In this document: one piece after another, positions 42,952 to 54,900 of the stretch
Layout: each line of letters opens with the position of its first letter
Numbering within the stretch: the first letter of the stretch is position 1
From: Hyposmocoma kahamanoa
Lineage: Eukaryota; Arthropoda; Insecta; Lepidoptera; Cosmopterigidae
Length of the DNA: 64,000 bases
Direction of reading: 5' to 3'
Assembly (NCBI RefSeq): GCF_003589595.1
Contig: NW_020653728.1
Span: 496,968-560,967, forward strand
Notes under the pieces: model-generated
What the model saw: only the letters and a program-made list of their open reading frames with translations
Database searches by the model: none
Told to the model about the DNA's origin: nothing
Made by a program: the position numbers and the translations under genes

Positions 42952-45900
42952 GTGAGTCCTATTTCTTTCTTAATTCCCACAATAGCTTATCCGTAGGACT
43001 AATTTATGGACATGTTTCCGTTTTAATATATTTGCTTCTACAAACGAAATTATCAGAGCTTATACAGTATAAATTCGTATGGGAAAAATAGTATTTGTTT
43101 TCGACTTATCTTCTATTTCATGACCTCGAGTTAATTTATTCAGCCTTAACGCTTACGCCTAATTGAAACTACCACATACCTCTGAAGAGGCGAGAATTCT
43201 CCTTACTTTTACACAGTAAAAGTTATAATCGAAAATTACTGAGAACAACAGCCATTCTCTTATAAGCATAAATTTCACATTGCCGTGTCGCTTAAACTCT
43301 CGTTTTAATTATTTCTGCAATTTTTAATTGGAGAAACAGTACCCAACAGTTAAGAGCTGTTTTTGGTTATGTAAGTTATATGAATTTTGTTTTTTTAAAA
43401 TAATTAATTCTGATATGTGCCACTACTGAGCACGAGTCTTGCCTGGAGGGTTGGAGCAACATGGGTTATAGCAATGTCTACTTTGTCTTTAAAAGATTGA
43501 TTGTTATTAATAAAGTGTATGTCACAGTAAAAGTCACAGTAAAGTGTATGCACAGTGGTACTGTCAGCCAATTTTATATGATTTTTTAAAAACTTGTTTA
43601 AAAAATCTTTGGTTTTATACTTCAATATTTCAAAAATACTGCTAAATATTTATGCATGAATTTAACATTGGTTTAAAACTGTGTCTTTTGTTACCTTATA
43701 ATTATTTTTGTTTAGGGTTTTTAACACTGTGCTGTGTTTTGTTTGTGACCAGGTCTGAACACACAAAATACACATAAAAGATAAAGATATCTTGTATGAA
43801 TCATTCAGATTACACAATAAATATAAGTTATTTCATACTGAACATTTATGAGTAGTATGATATTTACGACATACACATAGAATTGATAAAGTTTGAATCA
43901 TCAAAAAGTTATGTCTCGGGAGACAGGGCAGTGCCCCAATCATTGAGATTTAAAGATCTCGTGTGGCAGTGTAACTGTTATGGACAGGTGTGTCGCTTAC
44001 CACCAGGTGCACTGCTAGTTCGTCCCGTCACTTGGTAGAATAAGAAAAAAATTTACTTGATTCATGATATGTTTGAATAAGTAATACCTTACTTGTAGTA
44101 TGCTAAGGTAATTACCAAAGGACCTACACGTAAAATCTAGGTGAACTTACTCCCACAGCCAACTGTTCTTCATTTTCTCTGGCTGAAGGTCTCCTATATC
44201 CTATTTACCTGTTTGCAGCGCCACATTCTTCCAATCAGCGGCGGATTTGCCCAAAGGCCCAGTAGGCCCGGGCCTAGGGTAGCCAATCGTGGCAAAAAAA
44301 AATCACTGATGATAACAAGAAATAACTCAAAGTACCTCAATATTGTAATGGCTTACGCATATTACGGCGGGCCAAACTGCACCGCATTGTATAACAATAA
44401 TCTTCCTAAATCACTTTTGTACATTTTTTATTTATAAAATATAGATATATTACATGTCTATAATGTAATGTATAATCACTACATCTATCTGTCTGTCTGA
44501 TCACGATAAACTCAAAAGCTACAGAACGGATGCTTGTACTCACTACATGGCCTGAGGCTTAGAGCGGCCAATTCTGCAAATCCACCACTGCTTCCAATAC
44601 AGTGTATTTACATTTTTAGCGATAAATGAAGCCATAACAGTTGCAGTGTCAGTCAGGGTTTTAAATCGTAAAAACCGGGGAGCACTGCTGCTGCATCTGT
44701 CTACTTCTTATTGTATTGATGGCATACACTATGTTATTGTTGCTACCCGCGTCGCTAGTAGTAGCCGCCATGCTGAAGTGTGGGACGTGTTTGCCGTCGT
44801 GACGAAAGGATTTGCCAATTGCTGTAGCATAGTTGCCGATTGTTGATCAGGGTGTGCCACACAGAGGACATAAATATTACGCCATTGCGCGGAGGCTCCT
44901 TTCGTGCACCGCACCTGTCACCCTAAGACATAAATACTATAATAGTCCCATGTTCCTGTGGTTTCATTAGCACCTATACCATTAAAAACTAATATTTACT
45001 GCTGGGCATCAGAAATAGGTATGGTGGTACTTCTCTGACCAAACTCTTTTATTTATTATTTTATTTACTGTTTCTGAATTATTTGAATGAATATGTTTTA
45101 ATTAAAACCATTTTCTCTTTCAGCTATTTCCCACTGCCTCCCCTGAAGCAGTAACTGTAGTGTCAGTGTGGAAGCGGTACAGTGATGTACAGCAATTACA
45201 TAATAGCATGCGAAGATTGCATGCTGGGTTGCATTTAAGAGGGACCTTCCCTGAGCTTGTGCGTCATAGTTATTTCAAACGATTTCAGCAACAGGTGAGA
45301 CATAATTCTGTACTTTTAAATGTGAATGTACTCAAAGAAGCTTGTAAGCTCCTATAAGGATTGATTGTGTTAGGCAGTATGCATATTTAATCTGCTTGAA
45401 GGTCACCAGACAGAAGCCTTACCTTGTAACATAATAAAACTGTGTTTTTTTTTCAAATTAGTGATAGGCTCACATTTGTCCACAATGTCACCAGTAGGGC
45501 TACCACGACAGGGCGCGAGATCGACAAAAACGCGAAATCTCTATGCGAGAATAGTAGCATCTCGCGCTAGTCGTGCCCTATAGTGCTAGCCCTACTTGTA
45601 GAGTGTAGACAAATGATGTTCTTTATTGGTTTCTAGGTTTGAGTGCGCAAAAATGCTCTATTTGAATTTGTAACTGAAATTTTTTTTTATATAAAAATAA
45701 GTGCGCGATTGACCTCCATCTCACCCGATGGAAAGTGATAATGAGATTGATATTTTATGTTCTGATTTGCAGGAAGAATGATCAATTATTAACTGCCTCT
45801 GTGACCGAATGGTTACCATGCTGGACTGCCACCCAGAGGTCTCGGGTTCGATTCCCAGGCCGAGATAAATAATTGTATGGCCTACATTTATTTCTCTTGT

Positions 45901-48900
45901 GAGTTTGGGTGTAATTTGTGGTTGTATATATGTGTGTCCATGGCACCCGCGACACAGGATTTCCCTGGTGCGGGGCTATGTTGAGTGTGTGTGTTATTAT
46001 TATTAATTATAATAATTTATTATTTCCAGGTGATTGAAGAACGTGCGAAGCTAATAAAAACTCTACTGGAGTTCATAGCTGAACACAAGCTTCTATTTAC
46101 AAGTACAGATTTCGTCAATTTCCTTCAAGTAAGCACAGAATGGCATTTTTCTATATTGGAAACTTGTTTTTTCACCATGCACAGAAAGAGTCGACAACTT
46201 TTTTGTTGTCGACTCTTTATATGTCGACTCGTTACAATGAGTCCTTATCTCAAAGGAAAGAAACAGAAAGGCACTACACCATTCACAATAATTGAGTTTG
46301 GTGTACGACATCGCCCTCTAAAGCTAAACTAGTGCAAATGTTCCAGACGGGCTACCCAGCTCCCTCATCGTCCTCGTCTTCAGGCACCATTAACGCCATC
46401 CGCTCCTCGCTCCATCTGCCCATTGAGGAATCTCCTCCACTGGAGTATCAGACTTCTGATGACGACTCAAAGAGTCCAGCGCATACTGGTAATCACATAC
46501 CATTTTCCTTTGACCTTCAATATAAACCACAAATTTCCAATGAGCGACCACGAAAACAATGACACGCAAAACTATTCAACCATTAAAAAAAAATTTACCG
46601 CATTTACGTAACTGTTTTAATTAATTTTGTTCAAATTCTTTGTTTCTTCGTGTTAGACAAATTATAAAGAATAAACTCTTGAGTTACAATAATCCACTTT
46701 GCGGCATACAAAGTTTTCGTAACTTTTATGTAAACGTTCGTGCAATGCTTTGTTCGGTATACTTCAATAAAATAACATCAGTCACAAAAAATTACAGTTG
46801 TGTCTAGTTTAAAAAAACAGTTATAATGTAAATTTAGAAAGAAATATTGTAGATATCATTATAGTAATTAAATAATGTTATTTTAAATTTTGGACAGTTA
46901 ATTAACTACTAGCAATTCCTAATTTCAGTCAGAAATTTATTGTAGACCTTTGTATGACGGAAATACATGTCATTTGCATGACATTGAATAGCTCTCAGCA
47001 CTTTGACCTTATAATTTAATGTGTCAAGAGGTAATAAACTCACACAAAATGAGAACTCGGAATAAAATTTAGTGCCAAACATATGGATAGGCCCTTAAAC
47101 ATCTAGAACTTAACAAAGAAGACTAATAATAAAGTAATAAATGTAAAAACTTTGTACAATTGTTTTCACAGCACGTAATGAGGTTCGTGACGAGACAGAC
47201 TTTATTTCTCAAATCCCAATCTATGAAGCTGCAGACGTGGAAATGCCATCAACACCCAACATCTCAAAAGCTGACAGCTTCGAATCAATAAACTCCTTGG
47301 AAAGCATAGGTAGTGACTTGTACAGTGAATTAGACAAAGTGACTATAGACAAAGCCAAACCCAGTGTCAAAAGAGTGTTGCCAGATTTAATTAACTTTGA
47401 TGTTCCATCGACATCGAGGTTCGATGACTACCATACTATGACTAGTGGAGTTTCTAACTCTGAAACAGTGTCATTAAGTTCTTACACAAGAAGTAATTCG
47501 CGAGTATCATTGTATAGAAGTGAATTATCTCTTTCTAATGTAGAGAATAAAACAAAGACTGAGGACAGTTATGTGTTTGAAGCGGGGTATATGCTGAACT
47601 TGGCAGCAAGGTATGAGGATATGAAGGAGTATCAAAGAGCATTCGAAAGCTACAAAGCTGGGATTGAGAAGATGCTTATTGGAGTACAGTGTGAGTATAA
47701 ACTTTACCACAAATATCCTCTAAGGAGAGGGGTTCGGTTATTGCACCATCATGCTCAAACTTGGCCAGAACTTACAAACTCCTGCATGAAAGGCGTTAGG
47801 CTATATCAGCTCAAGTTTACGACAGATACTAGTTCTGTTTTTACAGATTTTCCTATAATTACTGCACTTGTTTGCAGATATTACATGATTACAGAAATTA
47901 CATGAAAACTCCTGGGTTCTCTTGGTCAATAACTAAACCAACCATGGCTGATCCACAAGCCTATACAAGGTGTAAGGATTACGTTAAGTGTGCCCAGACG
48001 ATTATTCCGTAAATATGTATAAGAGATATCAAAAAGCTTTAAACTGATATCGAAAGTACGTAAGTAAGATTGTTTTATTACTTTATTTATATCAGTTTTA
48101 TCATCTGTTAACTTATTGTTACCTCTTACAGTAGGAGAAGTAAAGTCTCTCTATGAATGTCATACTAAATTTATGGAATCGTTTAATGTTAAAATTTTGG
48201 ATATTTCTGTTTAATTTTGAAATGGTTATTGATGGCGATTTATTCATTAAGTAACGTGCTGTCGATATCAGTTTAAAGCTTTTTAATATCTCTTTATATT
48301 TATGGAATAATTGCCTGGACATACCTAACGATTACACCCTGTATACGAGTACAAAGAATGCTGTGCATTTTCAGATAATACAAATCAATGTTAAAGATCT
48401 CATATCTTTACTAAAGATTAACATTTTTCAATGGTTTGCGTCTTGTATTTTTCCCTGTTTATATCGACAACAGACAGTACTAAGAATTAGTCATTGTATT
48501 ATTACTTTCCACAAAGAAAAAATTCACAGAACTCTTATCTTGAAAACTTTAGTTCACACATTAGAACCGAACCTCAGAAGTATGGTAAAATACTCATACT
48601 CGTATATTTGTTGATATACAGTGACAATATAAGTATATAAAATAAGGAATGGTAGCCCAGTAGGAGAATGATTGCTTCTTAAGTCCCTGTTATGAGCAAT
48701 ACTTCCCACTAACATGGAGGAAAACATTGTGTTGAACCTGCATGTTGAACATTTTGCAACCCTTGGAAAACATAATATGAAGTCTGAAACCCGCAATGGG
48801 CCAGTGTAACGGACTGTACGTTTCGGCCGTGTAATTAATTGATGATGATAAAGAAGGACCAATGATTCGCGTGTCGTCCTAATACATTCCTCTAATCTAA

Positions 48901-51900
48901 AACTTATATTACAAACCAAATCAATTTGATAAGCTATCAGTCGTTTTATCAAACTCCTAGCCACACTTCAATTTAGCTATCGGTATATTCGTCATAAACT
49001 AAATTGTTTTGCGAAAGCACTATTGGCACATTCTTGTTCTCGATAGGCGCGAAAAATAACAGCGTGCTTTGTTTTAGTATCTTTACTTACGTGATTTAAG
49101 AAAGTTATACGAGAAAATCTCTCGAGTATAAACAATAGCTTCTAATATGATTGTAGTTGGTTAAAAAGTCACTAGTTTGATATAAATCATTAATTAGTAA
49201 TAATAAAACAAAAATAATATGTAATAAAATGGATTTTCTATATCTTTACGAATACATCCACAAGTACAATAAAAGCTTGAAAAGTGATATTGAAGATGCA
49301 GGTAATTAGAATGCCATTTAAAACTTAAAATGTGAAAAAGGGGCCAAACTCAGCACTACGAACAAGTGTCAACTGATTTTCACATTCGATAAAGAGTGGA
49401 AAACTAAGTGCCACTTCAATTAAATTTCTTTCAAACTTACCTACTAAATGTTATTACCACGAACAATAACGTGCAAATGTACAGCATCATCGATTTATTA
49501 CTATGTAATTCTATTTATAAAGATACGACAACCTGTATGTTGCAATAAAGGGTCCTAAAGAGTCGGTGGGTCCTAAAGGATCGGCAACGCGCTCGTGACG
49601 CCCCTGGTATTGCAGGCGTTCATAGGCGACGGTAACCGCTTTCCATCATACATAAAATAAAAATATAGATATAAATAGTGTTTTCTATCTATAATATATA
49701 TTCAAGCATTAATATAAATGGTAAAAAGAATAATTTTCGTAATTTTTATTAAAAAAAAACCGAATACGTACTTACAAGTTTAATGCTTGTATGTACGTAC
49801 GATACTTGTATGTTGTGTGTACACATACAAACTGAAACTAAACTAAAAGTTAACAATCGGTAACCGGAAAGTGCGCAAAACCGGATTCATCCCATAGTTG
49901 GCCACCCTTAGAAGTGGAATATTTTTTCCAAATTAAATGGGACCAACACAGATCCTCTTTCCAACATTCACACATAGTAGTCTCATTGAGAACCTCCTCT
50001 TTTATTTGAAGTGGGTTAAAAAGCTTCATTGTTTACCATAAAATCCCTAACAGGGCAAGTGGTCCAGCAGGAATAATTTTTTATATTATTGAGGATCATA
50101 CAGCGTAACTTCAATTTCCACTACTTTGTATAATACTTGACTAACAGCGAGCTGTTTTTTGATTGTATAGAATTATTATTAATAATGATTTTGTTATTGA
50201 TCAATTAATCTTTTGAAAGAGTGATAGTTGTTCACTATTAGGCTAACTTATGGGTGTGACAAAGAAAAAACTTTAAAATGAATTGGGGAAATTAATAAAT
50301 GAGTTTTACCACTTTTTAAGTTCAATCCTCGTTCCTCGGTGAACTTTGTAAATGAAAGTAGTTATTTATACACCTGTTTTTTTTATTAATAAAACCAACG
50401 TATAGCTTTTTCAGGTCACGGCTTTTGTGACTGTTATCTAATAAAAATGTCTGTATCAACCCTTAAACGCCAAGTTGCCTCTCAAAAGTACTTTTTTCAA
50501 ATATTACAGCGGATACGGATCCCCAACGCCGGGCTCTAATAAAAGAGAAGACCAACAAATACCTATCATATGCAGAGGCTATTTACAAAAATCATCTTTC
50601 GGAAGCTGAACCAAGTGTGAGTATGATCGTATACAAATGGAAATAATTATAACGGATTACAAATTAAAAGGTGTAAAATGCTTTTCATACAGTGCTATTT
50701 TAAATTAACTTTTGTAACTATTTCTCTCTCGTTTCCAGCTCCTCCCTGAACGAGACACTGGCCCTCGTGCCGTCCATTGTCCTATCCCCATATTTATGCT
50801 CCGACGACCGTACGAAGATCTCTCTCTGTACAGAGTTATTGGAGTGCTCGGTGCCAGCGTTATGCTGGTCCTTCATAGAGGGGAACAAAAATGTTATGCA
50901 ATGAAGGTTAGTTTGTGATGCGTTCGAAAGAAGGATGACGACATCCCGTGTATTTTGTGACTCAGTGTTTTTGACGACGTGCATTAAAGATACTTATTAA
51001 TACTTGTGAATCATTATCAAAGCATCAAAAAAGCTTATTGAGTACAGCCTGTAGAAGCTGGGGTTATAACCTTGATATAGGTTATATTTATACCGTTGTA
51101 CTGTGTTTCGTTTCAGATGTTTATTCATAATAGCCAAAACAACAAGTTTTCAGTTTGTTCCTAAATATAATAAAGAACACCGTGTTCTTCCTAAAGCTGC
51201 CAAACTCTGCCGCGTTTAATACAACGTTAACATGTTCTGTCGCAATGAAAATGAATGAAAATTAAATCTACACAAATGGCAGAAACCTGCCACAAATGGT
51301 CACACTGTTCTCAATCTCAAAGTGACATTGGCAAGAGGCCTCTTGTCAAAATGTTCCTTTGCTAACTTTCGTATCTCTTATTTAAATCAGTGTTGGGCAA
51401 AATTTAATTGTTCTGGCAATTAAAGATTGACAATTGATTAATTGTCAATTGCGAAACAGCAATTAACGATTGATCAATTGTTAGTTGCGAGAACCGCAAT
51501 TAACAATTAATCAATTGTTAATTGCGGTTCTCGCAACTAACAATTCATCAATCGTTAATCGCAAATATCTACAATTAACATTTAATCAATTTTCAATCTT
51601 TTCAATGTTTTTGATTAACAATTAACAATTAAAACTGACAATTATGATAAATTTATAGGGCATATGGGGGTGAGTTAGGGCGTTGGTTGTGGGGGCCTGT
51701 TGGGGGCCTGCTGGGGGCAGGTTAGGGGGCCGGTGGGGGGCCGGTTAGGGGGCCAGTTGGGGGCCCGGTTGGGAACCCCGCTTGGGGGCCCCGGTTGGGA
51801 TCCCCGGTTGGGCGCCCGGTTAGGGGGCCGGTTGGGCGGCCCGGTTGGGGGCCCCTGTTGAAGGCCCCGGTTGGGGGGCCCGCTTGGGGGCCCCGGTTGG

Positions 51901-54900
51901 AGGAACTGGTTGGGGGCCCGGTTAGGGGCCAGGTAAGGGGCCTGAGCCACCCAACCGGGGCCCTCAAACGGGCCCCCAACCGGGGCCCCCAAACCGGGGC
52001 CCCCAAACCGGACCCCCAAACCGTGGCCCCCAAACCGGGGTCCCCACACCGGGCTCCCAAACCGGGGCCCCCAACTGGGGCCCCCACCGGGGGCCCCCCA
52101 TCGGGGCCCCAACCGGGCCCCCTACTGGGCCCCAATCGGGCCCCCCAACCGGAGCCCCAACCGGGTTCCCAACCGGAGCCCCCAAGCGTGGTTCCCAACC
52201 GGGGCCCCCAACCGGCCGGAATTCAATTCAATTGAAATCAATTGCAATTAAATTCAATTGCAATTAAAATCAATCGCAATTAAATCAATTGCGACGCGTC
52301 GCAACTGATTTAATTGCAATTGATTTCAATTGAATTGATTTTTTAATCTGATTGAATTATTGATTGAAATTTAATTGATTAACGCCCAACACTAATTTAA
52401 ATATTGTCTAAACATTTTTGTCACATTGCGTTTAATTTTTTACCTTGTCATTATTGTTGAATTGATTATTCGATTAGGAATTTTATAGCTTTAATGTTTC
52501 ATGTGTGTACTATAAAATAACCAATACTTTATGAAGGTAAACATTCAATCATGCTTAAAATGAAACGTTCGTACAAGAACGTTACCTAATCTATGGTCGA
52601 ACTGAATCGATTGCGTTGTGTTCTTACATCTATTCTAAAATACATTGTTTTGGAATTTCTTTATTCCCCGACTTCTAATAATATACAATTAAAAAACCGA
52701 CCTCAAAAGTACATGGAATTACATATAATATACTATATAATAATAACCAAGTTTTATTGAAATCGGTTACCGGAAAGTGAACAAATCCGGATTCATCCCC
52801 TAGTTCGCCACTATACGGGACTTGACACAGGAGATAATAAAAATCGGTTCTTACTACTCAAGGTATATTGAGAGAAAAACGCCTTGAATTGGAGAATAGC
52901 AAAATCAACCATTAAAATAATTGCTCCTTATAATAAAATTTAGGCACTATTATAAAAATGAATCTTCATGCGTGAACAGCCACTCTTAGGGTCGTATTCT
53001 AGAACTTTACTCAATCCTCAAGTCAGGATTTGAGTATGGTTTAAAGCACTCGAAATCATACTCAAGTCCCTGCCATTAGGGTCGTATTTCCAGTGCTTGT
53101 GTTTCAATTGCAATCCTGACTTGAGCATTGAGTAGAGTTCTAGAATACGATCCTTAGAGATAGATGTTTTTCTTCAAAATTAAATGGGACCACTATGGAG
53201 GTACCCTCTTTCCAACAAAAAAAAAGAATCATGAAAATCGGTTCACAAATACCGGAGTTATCGCGTAACATACATACAAAAAAACCTTCCAGTCCAATTG
53301 AGAACCTCCTTCTTTTTTTGAAGTCGGTTAATAAAAAAATCAAAATAATAAAGCTAGTTATTAACTAGGCATAAACTATAGTCCATGAACGGCACTGCGT
53401 TGAGTTAGGGTCACTTTCGCCATCCTTCTTTCGAAACTTGTTATGAGATGTTACTCACGGTTTGCGTCCTTAAACACAGTAATCACAGCTACTTTTATGC
53501 TTTTGCGTCTTTTCACGGTGTGTAATTTATGTGTGCTACCCCCATACATGGACAAAATACATATCTTTAACATAATATTTACAAGGTTTTGCAAAATTAT
53601 TACATTAATTTCAGGTGATTCGAAAAATACCAAACAATCTAACAGAATTCGACGAGTATTTTCTTCAAACGGCGAACGAAACTCGCCAACCAATACTGCC
53701 GACTGTAATTCCGTACATGGTCCCTTTACATTTCTACATTGAAACAAACAATTTAATATTTCTCATTCTGTCTTACGCACCGGGTGAAAATCTTTTCGAT
53801 TATATTAAAAACTACGCCAAGTCCGTACCCACTACACCAGCGAGGGAAGTAAATTTGGAAAATGTTTTCTCTGAACCTAAAGTGAAAAATACTCCTTCGG
53901 ATAACGAAGGCTTAGAAATAGCTAAAACTGAAAATATTATATTAAAAACCGACTTAAAAACTGAATACGAAGAAAAATATCTAAATACTGATTCCGATAT
54001 AAGTATTATAGATAGAATTGAACAAAATATTCAAAATTTAGAAAATAAAAATGTTAGTATTGACAATTTGGATAAGACTGAAAATATTGATAATATGGAA
54101 ATATCTGTAAACGAATTGGTAATAAATTCCCAAAAATTATTACTCAATGTCGATAAAGCATTGAGTGAAGTACCAAAGATAGATGACGAAGGAAAGGAAA
54201 AGATAGCTAAAGATGTAACAGGAAACATAGATAGAGTTGACGACGAGGTAAAAATAGAAATTGTAGAAGCTAGCGATGTGCAAAAAGATGAACGAAATAT
54301 TGAGAGAAGAGTTGAGACACCTGTTTCGAATAGGGTAAGTTATTTTGAATGGATCTTTATTTTCACACTTATAGACTGTATTAACACTGTATTAATAATT
54401 ATAAGAAATTATTGAGATATCCACAAAAATTTGCTAGGTTTTGATCAAAATATTAGTTGTACCTTTTTTCGTTCCAAAGACAGTTTAGTTGTAAGACATT
54501 TGTGAAATATATATAGCTTACCTATATGTTTGTCTTGCAGCTAACTCCCCGACCCAAGGATTTGTTGCCTCCTTCAGCTGTGTGCAGATGGGGGGCGGAA
54601 ATATTAACCGCTCTGGAAAGCTTGCATAACTATGGAGTTATTTGCAGGTATCTTTTGTTGAACTAAACTAGTCGATTCTTGGTAAGCCTATGTTTTATAA
54701 AAAAATAAAGTATTTTTTTATTCTTTTCTGATATGCTTGAGTAACTGGCATTAATTTATTATTAATAGAAAAGTCCCAAAATACTCAAAAAACAATTAGT
54801 TCGGTCCGATTGTACACGAACCACCCAAGTAGGGCTAGCACGATATTGCACGACTAGCGCGAAAGCGACATAAAGTGCGATATGTCTATGCGAGAATAGC

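Noticed and set aside
48554..48964. 136-codon minus-strand frame as a gene nested in intron 5
   Set aside because: It has no domain, no splice context and low-complexity ends (EYEYFTILL). Chance is the simpler reading.
51675..52235. Open frames of 146-158 residues rich in Gly, Pro and Arg in both strands
   Set aside because: They exist in several frames at once and follow the GC minisatellite period. They lack stops because of composition and have no start context or splice sites.
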